61,090 bases of DNA from Rariglobus sp. (GTDB taxonomy: Bacteria; Verrucomicrobiota; Verrucomicrobiia; Opitutales; Opitutaceae). Positions 17,074 to 24,301 of the stretch are shown here, piece by piece. The notes below the pieces were generated by a model, which worked only from the letters and a program-made list of their open reading frames with translations, was not told the origin of the DNA and did not search any database. The position numbers and the translations under genes are program-made. The DNA lies in NCBI GenBank assembly GCA_029266495.1, contig JAQSWS010000010.1, positions 1-61,090 on the forward strand, in the 5' to 3' direction. Numbering within the stretch: position 1 is the stretch's first letter; the number at the start of each line of letters is the position of its first letter.

Positions 17074-19035
17074 ATGGCACGAGCATCGACCAGCATGGAA
17101 TTCAAATACCGAAAGGCACTCCGGGACTACCTGGCGAGCGCGGGCGAGGCGCATTTGCAGCGGGCCTACGAGTTGGGATGCAGGGCGCTCAACGGCGATC
17201 TCGGTATTCTGGACATGTCACGGCTCCATCAGGAGGCGCTTGCCAGTCTTCCTCCCGTTTCGACGGATGGCGACCCCGCGGGGGCGGCGCTGGCCCGCGA
17301 CAAGGCGGTGGAGACTTTTTTCCTCGAGGCGCTTTCGCCATTCGAGGCGGCGCATCGGGGATCCCGTGATGCGTTCAAGCGGTTGAAGCAGCTCAATGAA
17401 ACCTCGGAACGTCGCAACCGCGAGCTTGCGGCGATCAATGCATTGTTGAAGCAGGAGATTGCCGGACGGGAAAAGACCCAGGAGCAGCTCGCCAAGCGGG
17501 AGCGACAGCTGGCCGAGGCGCAACGACTCGCCTGCCTGGGCAGCTTCGAATGGGACCTCGACACGGATACGCTTCACTGGTCGGACGAACTTTACCGCAT
17601 CTACGGGCTCGAGCCTCAGTCGAGAAAGGCATCGCTTGGAAGTTACCTTGTGCGTGTTCACCCGGACGACCGGCTACGTGCACGGCGGAGCATCCAGTCG
17701 GCCGTCCGCAACCGTGAACCGTATTCCCTGGTCGAGCGCATTGTGCGTTCCGACGGGGAGGTCCGCACGCTGCACTCGCGCGGCGAGGTGATTTCCGCCG
17801 GCGACGGCGGCGAGGGCTCGTTGCGCCTGGTCGGATTCTGCCAGGACATCACCGATCGCCGGCAGGCGGAGGAGATGTGGAAGCGTTACGAAACGATCGT
17901 GAATACCGCGCGTGATTTTCTGACGCTGGTGGACCGGCGCTATCGTCACGAGGCGGTCAACGACGCCTACTGCCTCGCGCATGGCATGCCTCGCGAGAAG
18001 ATCATCGGGCGCGCCATCGCCGAGCTCTGGGGCCGGACGCCTTTCTGCGCGATCATGAAGCGCCACCTTGACCAGTGCTTCTCCGGACGGGACGTCCATT
18101 ACCAGTGCTGGTTTGAGTTCGGAGATCTCGGACGCCGCTACTACGACATCAATCATTACCCTTATCTTCACAATGGGGCGGTTACGCATGCGATCGTCGT
18201 GACGCGCGACATCACCGAGCAAAAACAGGCGCAGGATGCCTTGCAGGAAAGCAAGGAGCACTACGTTCAGTTGTTCCGCGAGGCGCAGGAGATGGAGGAG
18301 AACCTGCGCCAGCTTTCCCACAAGGTCGTGACCGCGCAGGAGGAGGAGCGGAAACATATCAGCCGCGAACTCCACGACGAAATCGGGCAGACGCTCACGG
18401 CCGTCAATGTCAGCATTGCGATGCTTCGGAAGGAGGCCGGTGCCGATGGACGATTGAACGCGAAAGTGGACGCCGCGCAGAAGCTGCTCGCGCAAAGCCT
18501 GGAGACCGTTCACCGGTTCGCGCGCGAACTGCGCCCGGAGATGCTCGACCATCTCGGGCCGTATGCCGCGCTGAGATCCTACGTGAAATCCTTCAGCGAG
18601 CGCACGGGCATCAAGGCGGTGCTGCAGCCGAACGTGTCGCTTGATGGCATCGACGGGCAACAGGCGATCGTGTTGTTCCGTGTTGCGCAGGAAAGCCTCA
18701 CGAATGTGTTCAAGCACGCCCGTGCCACGGAAGTGGAGATCCGTTTCCCCCGCATCACCGGAGGCCTTTGCATGGAGATCGCGGACAACGGGCGGTCCTT
18801 TCGCGTCGACGATCAGCTCGCCGGAAAAGGCCGGCGGCGACTCGGTCTGCTCGGAATGCAGGAACGGGTGCGGCTCGTGAACGGCACCTTTTCGATTGAG
18901 TCCACCCGCGGGCGGGGAACCACCGTTCGCGTGCAGATACCCATTCGATCCGGCCAGAAAATCAACGGGGAAAAACGAACGCGGGACCCGATCCCGGCGC
19001 GCGTCCCGACAACCAAGAAAACCAAGCTATTATGA
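17074..19035 (+). CDS. Histidine kinase with RsbU-like N-terminal domain, PAS repeats and HisKA_3 core
   Basis: A 653-residue soluble kinase with no membrane segment. Residues about 8-110 (DYLASAGEAHLQRAYELG, then ALSPFEAAHRGSRDAFKRL) match the four-helix RsbT-binding domain of RsbU. A coiled coil follows at about 110-160. Two PAS domains (about 165-280, with FCQDITDRR at the end, and about 285-395, ending VVTRDITEQKQA) precede a HisKA_3 dimer with phospho-acceptor H434 in SRELHDEIGQ, and an ATPase with N-box ESLTNVFKHA and G-box GLLGMQERVRLVNG. Start 17074 follows GGAGGG by 8 bases. It overlaps the response regulator in ATGA. Probably activated by released RsbT; that is inference. Confidence 0.87.
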   Translation: MARASTSMEFKYRKALRDYLASAGEAHLQRAYELGCRALNGDLGILDMSRLHQEALASLPPVSTDGDPAGAALARDKAVETFFLEALSPFEAAHRGSRDAFKRLKQLNETSERRNRELAAINALLKQEIAGREKTQEQLAKRERQLAEAQRLACLGSFEWDLDTDTLHWSDELYRIYGLEPQSRKASLGSYLVRVHPDDRLRARRSIQSAVRNREPYSLVERIVRSDGEVRTLHSRGEVISAGDGGEGSLRLVGFCQDITDRRQAEEMWKRYETIVNTARDFLTLVDRRYRHEAVNDAYCLAHGMPREKIIGRAIAELWGRTPFCAIMKRHLDQCFSGRDVHYQCWFEFGDLGRRYYDINHYPYLHNGAVTHAIVVTRDITEQKQAQDALQESKEHYVQLFREAQEMEENLRQLSHKVVTAQEEERKHISRELHDEIGQTLTAVNVSIAMLRKEAGADGRLNAKVDAAQKLLAQSLETVHRFARELRPEMLDHLGPYAALRSYVKSFSERTGIKAVLQPNVSLDGIDGQQAIVLFRVAQESLTNVFKHARATEVEIRFPRITGGLCMEIADNGRSFRVDDQLAGKGRRRLGLLGMQERVRLVNGTFSIESTRGRGTTVRVQIPIRSGQKINGEKRTRDPIPARVPTTKKTKLL

Positions 19036-19703
19036 AAAAAATAAACGTGCTCCTTGCGGATGATCACACGGTCGTGCGGCAGGGTCTGCGCTCCCTGCTG
19101 ATGGTGGAAAGCGACATCGAGGTGGTGGGCGAGGCCGACAACGGACGCCAGACGGTGCAACTGGCCCGGCAGTTGAATCCCGACGTGGTGATCATGGACA
19201 TTGCCATGCCGCGCCTCAACGGCCTCGAGGCAACGCGCCAGATCATCAAGGAAGGACTTACGGCCAAGGTGCTGATCCTGTCGTCGTATAGTGACGACGA
19301 GTTTGTCGATCAGCTGACGGAGGCGGGGGCGATTGGCTACCTGATCAAGCAGACGGCGGCCAACGATCTCATCCGGGCGATCCGGGAGGCCTATCTGGGC
19401 AACGCTTTTTTCAGCCCTTCGATCTCGAAGCGGTTGCTGGAGCATTACCGTGAATCCTACATGAAAGGAAAGGCCCCTCAAAAAAGCGCCGCGCCGCTCA
19501 CCTCACGTGAGTTCGAAGTGATCCAGCTGGTGGCGGAGGGAAAGGTGAACAAGCAAATCGCCGCCGAACTCTGTCTCAGCGTGAAAACGGTGGAGAAACA
19601 CCGGCAGCAGGTGATGAACAAGCTGAACATCCACGACGTGGCCGGACTGACCCGTTATGCGATCGCGCGGGGCATCATCGAAAGCACGCCGAAGCTGGTA
19701 TGA
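19032..19703 (+). CDS. NarL/FixJ-type response regulator
   Basis: A 223-residue regulator. The receiver (1-120) has the acidic pair D10/D11, phospho-acceptor D56 in VVIMDIAMPRLNG, and the lysine of YLIKQTA. A LuxR-type helix-turn-helix fills the C-terminus (TSREFEVIQLVAEGKVNKQI, then AAELCLSVKTVEKHR). It is the natural partner of the HisKA_3 kinase whose stop it overlaps by four bases, and the transcriptional output of the stressosome-like operon. Targets are unknown; the nearby GH9 gene and exopolysaccharide operon are candidates by proximity only. Confidence 0.93.
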   Translation: MKKINVLLADDHTVVRQGLRSLLMVESDIEVVGEADNGRQTVQLARQLNPDVVIMDIAMPRLNGLEATRQIIKEGLTAKVLILSSYSDDEFVDQLTEAGAIGYLIKQTAANDLIRAIREAYLGNAFFSPSISKRLLEHYRESYMKGKAPQKSAAPLTSREFEVIQLVAEGKVNKQIAAELCLSVKTVEKHRQQVMNKLNIHDVAGLTRYAIARGIIESTPKLV

Positions 19704-19733
19704 AGACACGCGCGGTTTGAAGCGCGGGGACCA

Positions 19734-19761
19734 CCACGCCGGCTTCGATCTGCCGGCGTGG
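19734..19761. terminator. Hairpin between convergent genes
   Basis: A perfect 10-base inverted repeat (CCACGCCGGC / GCCGGCGTGG) with an 8-base loop lies between the response regulator and the convergent PDC protein gene. There is no T tract, so it may be a weak or factor-assisted bidirectional terminator, or an mRNA 3'-end stabiliser. Confidence 0.55.
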
Positions 19762-19779
19762 CACCTGCGGCCGTTCCAC

Positions 19780-20322
19780 TCAGTTGAGCTGAGCCACGGG
19801 GATGCCGACGACAAGCGAACCGATCGGCTTTTGTTCCAAGCCAAGCACGGGCACCGAGACCTGGACGGCTCGAAGACCCGAGGACTCGTCCTGCTCGATT
19901 CTTCCCTGCCAGAGCTTGCCCGCCATGACGTCACTGTGCTTGGCGTAACCGGCGTGACTCCAGTGGGAGGGTTTGTCGAGGAACGCCACCTTGAATCCCC
20001 GGGCGTCGGAAAGAAATGCTTCGCCCACCCAGCTGGCGCGTTTCGATTTTAAAAACAGTCCGGCGGGATTCTGGGTGAAACTGACAATGAGCGGGGAGGT
20101 CGCCGGCAGGTCCTTCCAGTTCGCCTGGTTGATCGTGAGATGCTCCCTGGGTGACTGGCCGTTGTGGGAGATCACGGCTTGAATGATCACCGGATCGGCG
20201 GCCCACGTTTTGATCTCTGCGACATGGACATCAATTTTGGCCTGCATGGCCGGGGTGATGGTTTCGGCGACCAGCGGACAAGCGAATACGAACAAAGGGG
20301 CAAGCAGATGGAGGGGTTTCAT
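19780..20322 (-). CDS. Secreted PDC/Cache-type sensor domain protein
   Basis: A 180-residue protein from ATG 20322, with signal peptide MKPLHLLAPLFVFACPLVAE and no further membrane helix, so probably free in the periplasm. The mature part has PDC (extracellular PAS-like) features: a long first helix (AKIDVHVAEIKTWAADPVII), then FLKSKRASWVGEAFLSDARG, KHSDVMAGKLWQGRI and SVPVLGLEQKPIGSLVVGI. PDC domains usually bind small ligands in chemoreceptors and kinases; stand-alone secreted versions are less well understood. Convergent with the response regulator. A role in feeding an external signal to the neighbouring system is speculative. Confidence 0.7.
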   Translation of the reverse strand: MKPLHLLAPLFVFACPLVAETITPAMQAKIDVHVAEIKTWAADPVIIQAVISHNGQSPREHLTINQANWKDLPATSPLIVSFTQNPAGLFLKSKRASWVGEAFLSDARGFKVAFLDKPSHWSHAGYAKHSDVMAGKLWQGRIEQDESSGLRAVQVSVPVLGLEQKPIGSLVVGIPVAQLN

Positions 20323-20496
20323 GAAGGGGTGGGGGTTGACCAAGCCGGGAGTGGGGGAATGGCGGCGTCTGTTGGTGTAATTGTTCGGCCCATTTGTCGA
20401 GACGTGTGATCGATCCGGCGATGTTGAGCCCCCTTGCCGCCCGCATGGAAATAAACAGCTTGGCCGGGGGACGGGGCGCCGGCAGGTTCGGCTTCG

Positions 20497-21237
20497 ATGA
20501 CCACCGGATCTTCTGCTTCCCCGCCCCGGGATCTGACGGCGATCAACCGCGATTTTTATGACGCGCTGTGGACGGAGACCTATGTCGAGCGACCGGAGCG
20601 CTTCAATACCTGGCCCCTGGTTGCAGGGTTGCTGCCGGGGGCGCCGGTCCGGTTGGAGATCGGGCCCGGGTTGCGCCCGCGGCTGCCGGTGGCCGGCACG
20701 CATTTTATCGATTTGAGCGGACCGGCGGTGGAGCAGTTGAACGCGCGTGAAGGACGGGCGGTGGTGGGGGAGATCACGGCCCTGCCATTTGCCGGCGGAC
20801 AATTTGATCTGGTGGCGGCATTCGATGTGATCGAGCACGTCGAGGATGACCGGCAGGTGTTTGGCGAACTCGCGAGGGTGCTGAAAAAAGGAGGCGTGCT
20901 CTTGTGCTCGGTGCCTCTGCACGCGGCGCATTGGACGACCTTTGATGCCTGTGTGGGACATGCGCGTCGTTATGATCCCACCGCCTTGCAGGCTCTGCTT
21001 GCCGACCATGGTTTCGTCATTGAGCAAAGCGCGGTGTTCGGCATGCAGCCCAACAACTCCAGGCTCCTGGATCTCGGCGTGCGAATGCTCACTGAGCGCC
21101 GCCGGCAGGCGCTGCGATGGTATAACTGGGTCTTTATGCCGCTCGGCATGATATTCCAGAAGAAGTTGAAGTTTGTGCCGGGGCTGATGGACACCGACCG
21201 TGTGCACGAAGTCGCCTTGGTATGCCGCCGCGGATAG
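20497..21237 (+). CDS. Class I SAM-dependent methyltransferase
   Basis: A 246-residue Rossmann methyltransferase. Motif I is VRLEIGPGLRPRLP, followed by the acidic end of strand 2 (THFIDLSGPAV) and motif post-I/IV ALPFAGGQFDLVAAFDVIEH, then LARVLKKGGVLLCSVPLHAA. This is the Methyltransf_11/UbiE-like type acting on small molecules or lipids. The C-terminal YNWVFMPLGMIFQKKLKF segment is hydrophobic and could touch a membrane. It stands between a divergent PDC gene and the YkgJ-like gene; the substrate is unknown. Confidence 0.85.
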   Translation: MTTGSSASPPRDLTAINRDFYDALWTETYVERPERFNTWPLVAGLLPGAPVRLEIGPGLRPRLPVAGTHFIDLSGPAVEQLNAREGRAVVGEITALPFAGGQFDLVAAFDVIEHVEDDRQVFGELARVLKKGGVLLCSVPLHAAHWTTFDACVGHARRYDPTALQALLADHGFVIEQSAVFGMQPNNSRLLDLGVRMLTERRRQALRWYNWVFMPLGMIFQKKLKFVPGLMDTDRVHEVALVCRRG

Positions 21238-21308
21238 TCCCGGCGCATCCGGAAGGTGCTCGACGGGCCTTGTGATATTTTACGTTCCCGGGTTTATTCG
21301 GCGGTTTT

Positions 21309-22055
21309 ATGTGCGCCGCATTTTCACCGGAAGAAGATATCCTGTTCGAAAAGACCGGTGCGACGGTGCTGAAGCGGTTGAGGAAAACACGTAATCCGGC
21401 GGATCTCCTTTCGGTCCTCAGGAGCGCGCACAAGGACTTTGAGCGTGCCTTCGCATCGGCTCCCTCCCCGGCCAGGGAGGCGGTCGCCTGCCAGGCGGGT
21501 TGCGACGCGTGCTGCCATGTGCCGGTGGGCGTTCAAGCCCACGAAGTGTTCATTGCGGCGCAGCATGTGCAAACGCACTTTTCGCCGGTCGAACTCGACG
21601 AATTGATCGCGCGAGCCGCGGCGCATCGGGATGCTTTTGACGGACGCTCCAACCCCGAGCGAACCGCACTGAAAAAACCCTGCGTGCTGCTGCGCGAGGG
21701 AAATTGTTCGATCTATGAGGCGCGTCCCGAAGCGTGTCGCTCGCATCACAGCAACAACGCCGCCGCATGTCGCACCAACCTGCAGCTCGAACGCGAAGAC
21801 ATCGATGTCTACATCCCCGGGTTGCGGGGCCGGATGTTTGCGGTGATGCTGGCGATCGACCAAGCTGTGGTGGAGGCGGGGTTTGACGGACGGGCTTATG
21901 ATTTCGGCTCGGCGTTACATGAGGCTCTCACCGACAGCCTGTGTGCCGTGCGCTGGATCCAGCGTCAGCCCGCCTTTCCTGATTCCTGCCGCGAGGCTTC
22001 GGAGGACGACGACGGCGACTCCGGGCTGATGCAGGCGGAAGGGTATTTTCAGTAA
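21309..22055 (+). CDS. YkgJ-like cysteine-cluster protein
   Basis: A 248-residue protein of the YkgJ / zinc- or iron-chelating family. Cysteines cluster in ACQAGCDACCHVPVGV and in KKPCVLLREGNCSIYEARPE followed by ACRSHH, then AACR. The family is thought to coordinate Fe-S or zinc, but function is not established. The C-terminal 100 residues (MFAVMLAIDQAVVEAGFDGR) are helical and match longer members. It ends 17 bases from the convergent BamE-like gene. Confidence 0.83.
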   Translation: MCAAFSPEEDILFEKTGATVLKRLRKTRNPADLLSVLRSAHKDFERAFASAPSPAREAVACQAGCDACCHVPVGVQAHEVFIAAQHVQTHFSPVELDELIARAAAHRDAFDGRSNPERTALKKPCVLLREGNCSIYEARPEACRSHHSNNAAACRTNLQLEREDIDVYIPGLRGRMFAVMLAIDQAVVEAGFDGRAYDFGSALHEALTDSLCAVRWIQRQPAFPDSCREASEDDDGDSGLMQAEGYFQ

Positions 22056-22072
22056 TGCGCAGTGCCCGGCGA

Positions 22073-22918
22073 TCAGGTGAACAGCACCCGTGAGAGAGCT
22101 ACGCTAAGAAATACCCACACGACCATCGACATCAGCTTTGAGGCCATCGCCACGCCGGCTGCGCGCTGCCAGGTGCACGCGTGCGTTGCTTTCAATAAAA
22201 CGAAGAGCAGCACGCCATACGAGACCGCGTCATCCAAACGAAACAATTGATCGGTCTGCCACAGTGCGTAGGCGGTTCCGCGCACCAGCGCACCGGCCGC
22301 CGCCCCGGCAAACGCGGGCAAAAACATCTGGCCCCAGTCGGCATGCACGTCGGCCCAGGCGAAGGCGAGCTTGAGGATCACCATGCCGACCCCGACTTGC
22401 ACCACCAATGCGATCGCCAGCTCCACCCAGAAATGTAACGGCACGCTGGTAATCCCGGCGTCCTCCGCGTCGTCGTTGGTGCGCTGGGTGTCGTGGGCCT
22501 GCATCATCTGCTCCACCGCGGTCTCGATCTGCCGCTGATGTTCCGCGTTGGACTTGGTCATCTCGGCTTCGGCCGCGGCGTTCTCTTTCGCCGACTTTGC
22601 CTCCGCCGCTGCCTCTACCTCGCGCTCCGTGCGGGCCTGGGCCTCGGTTTTGGCCGCATCAGCCGCCGCGAGTTCCTGCGCAGTCGGTGGATCGTCCGCA
22701 TGACGCACGCGGCTCAGGCGAACGACCTTGCCGCCCTCGAATTCCACCCGGCCGCGGTTCGGGTAGGTGAGGACGGTGACATCGCCTTTGCTCATCGATG
22801 AAACCGGTGCGCCGAGCGCCGCTTCGACTTCCGGAAGGGACATGCCCTCCCGGATGCCTGCGGCGATGCCGGCGGTCGCACCCAAGAGGATCCCCAAGCA
22901 GACCAGGAACGTTTTCAT
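22073..22918 (-). CDS. Composite BamE-like / coiled-coil / membrane protein
   Basis: A 281-residue protein from ATG 22918. A signal or anchor segment (MKTFLVCLGILLGATAGIAA) leads into a small BamE/SmpA-like domain, residues about 22-70 (GMSLPEVEAALGAPVSSMS, then GRVEFEGGKVVRLS). Next is an alanine/glutamate-rich coiled coil at about 80-145 (AKTEAQARTEREVEAAAEAK), and the last 120 residues contain three or four hydrophobic helices (WVELAIALVVQVGVGMVILK and later MVVWVFLSVALSRVLF). I know no named family with this order. Two regions would have to sit on opposite or the same membrane sides; topology cannot be fixed from sequence. Confidence 0.6.
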   Translation of the reverse strand: MKTFLVCLGILLGATAGIAAGIREGMSLPEVEAALGAPVSSMSKGDVTVLTYPNRGRVEFEGGKVVRLSRVRHADDPPTAQELAAADAAKTEAQARTEREVEAAAEAKSAKENAAAEAEMTKSNAEHQRQIETAVEQMMQAHDTQRTNDDAEDAGITSVPLHFWVELAIALVVQVGVGMVILKLAFAWADVHADWGQMFLPAFAGAAAGALVRGTAYALWQTDQLFRLDDAVSYGVLLFVLLKATHACTWQRAAGVAMASKLMSMVVWVFLSVALSRVLFT

Positions 22919-22996
22919 GAGTCTTTCGGATGGTGCCAAACAGTTGCGGCGGCAATTGCAAACGCAGTGTGGACGGCTTCATGCGCGAGGTTCGGA

Positions 22997-23902
22997 TCAA
23001 CCGCGCGAGCGCGGAGACGCAATCACGGTGGTGACCGGTCGTGCCGGGGGCATGATCAACGGCACGACGGAGCCAGTAACGATGAGCAGGCCGCCGACGA
23101 GATCGGACCATCCGAGCGCCTCGCCGAAGAAAAGCAGGCCGCCGGTGGCAATGCCGAGGGGCACGAGGGTTTGAATGAGTGCTCCCTCGGCAACCGCGAG
23201 ATGGCGGTAGGCGCTGGTCATCGCCAGTTGTCCCGCGCCTGCGCAGAGTCCGGCGGCGAGCAGTCCGGCGCAGGCAGCGGGTCCGGGCAGCACGGGGTGG
23301 GCGATGAGAAGTGGCGCGCAGAGGAGCAGCCCGTAGACGCACTGTGCGGCAAAGATGGTCGCGGTGTGGATGCCCTCCTGATGGAGCTGCCGGATGGTGA
23401 CGACGATCCAGGCGGAGCCGAGGGCGGCGGCAATGGCGATGCCATCATAAATTCCCACACGGAGGGTGCCGAAAATCGCGCCGGTGAGCAGGCCGAGCCC
23501 GGCCAAGGCGGCGATCGCACCGAAGGCGATGGGCCGGCGGAATGGCTCGCCGAGGAGGCACACGGCGAGGAGGCCGGAGAGAATGACGTAAGTGTTGTTG
23601 AGGAAGACGGCACGCCCGGCTCCGAGATGAACGACGGTCAGGTAGAAGGCGTAGGTGGTCGCGCCGCCGATCAGTCCGCGCAGGATGAGCCGGGGCTTTG
23701 TGGCGAGCGCCTTCAGGTCGAGCGTGCGGCGGTAGAGCACGACGCACAGTGCGAGGCCGGTGGCAAAACGCAGCGCGGAGATGATCCCGACATCGGCGCC
23801 CCCGCGACCGAGGGCACGGATGATGAGCACGTTTGCGATGAAGCAGGCGGCGGCGAGCAGCATGAGGCGGCGACCGGAGCGGAGGGAGACGTGTGAGGAC
23901 AT
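22997..23902 (-). CDS. EamA/DMT-family transporter
   Basis: A 301-residue polytopic protein with about ten hydrophobic helices in two EamA halves, the first beginning LMLLAAACFIANVLIIRAL and the second around AALAGLGLLTGAIFG to GGLLIVTGSVVPLIM. Such transporters export or import metabolites such as amino acids. ATG 23902 is chosen; a TTG at 23935 in frame would lie inside the terminator just upstream and is unlikely. No typical ribosome site is visible before 23902. Confidence 0.85.
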   Translation of the reverse strand: MSSHVSLRSGRRLMLLAAACFIANVLIIRALGRGGADVGIISALRFATGLALCVVLYRRTLDLKALATKPRLILRGLIGGATTYAFYLTVVHLGAGRAVFLNNTYVILSGLLAVCLLGEPFRRPIAFGAIAALAGLGLLTGAIFGTLRVGIYDGIAIAAALGSAWIVVTIRQLHQEGIHTATIFAAQCVYGLLLCAPLLIAHPVLPGPAACAGLLAAGLCAGAGQLAMTSAYRHLAVAEGALIQTLVPLGIATGGLLFFGEALGWSDLVGGLLIVTGSVVPLIMPPARPVTTVIASPRSRG

Positions 23903-23933
23903 TGGCGGAGGCGATGCGCCCGTCCGGTGCGAC

Positions 23934-23961
23934 AAAAAAACCGCACCGGTGAAGGGTGCGG
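23934..23961 (-). terminator. Rho-independent terminator
   Basis: On the minus strand the stem CCGCACC / GGTGCGG with a 7-base loop is followed by seven T residues (A tract at 23934-23940 on the plus strand). It ends any minus-strand transcript entering from 24230 and insulates the EamA gene. Confidence 0.8.
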
Positions 23962-23988
23962 TTGGATCGGTTTGTCTGAATCGTCAGT

Positions 23989-24078
23989 TCAGCACGCCAG
24001 ATTGGCCAACGCACACCCGGGCTCGCGCCAAATGCGGCGAGCAACGAGGACGGCGAGGGCTTTGACGTGAAGAGACAT
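23989..24078 (-). CDS. Possible 29-residue small ORF
   Basis: An ATG at 24078 opens 29 codons (MSLHVKALAVLVARRIWREP, then GCALANLAC and stop). It lies in a 268-base interval bounded on both sides by minus-strand terminators, so it could be expressed as a short independent transcript. No ribosome-binding site precedes it, and the same frame is open up to 24225, which weakens the case. The peptide is basic with a hydrophobic first third and two cysteines. It may equally be noise inside a non-coding RNA. The rest of the interval 23962-24230 holds nothing else I can recognise. Confidence 0.3.
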   Translation of the reverse strand: MSLHVKALAVLVARRIWREPGCALANLAC

Positions 24079-24230
24079 GCGAAGAGCGGTATCAATGAGG
24101 TGCACGCAAATACCAGGCAAGCGGGAAGTCGGGATTGCCTGGAGGGGTTGCCTGACGGAGAGGGAATCTCCACCGCACCCGACGCGGCGGGATGTCGCGT
24201 CTACTTTGGTGTCAGCTGGTGTCATGGCAC

Positions 24231-24261
24231 AAAAAAGCCGCAGCGGTGAGGCTGCGGCTTT
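24231..24261 (-). terminator. Rho-independent terminator of pnp
   Basis: A perfect 10-base stem (AAAGCCGCAG / CTGCGGCTTT on the plus strand) with an 8-base loop and a six-A tract, which reads as a T tract on the minus strand, sits 40 bases after the pnp stop. Confidence 0.85.
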
Positions 24262-24301
24262 CGGCTGTCGTTTAGAACAGGCGCCCGGGAGGCGTCTGTT
24301 T

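Noticed and set aside
23903-23935. TTG start for the EamA transporter at 23935
   Set aside because: It would begin inside the terminator's T tract; ATG 23902 is more plausible.
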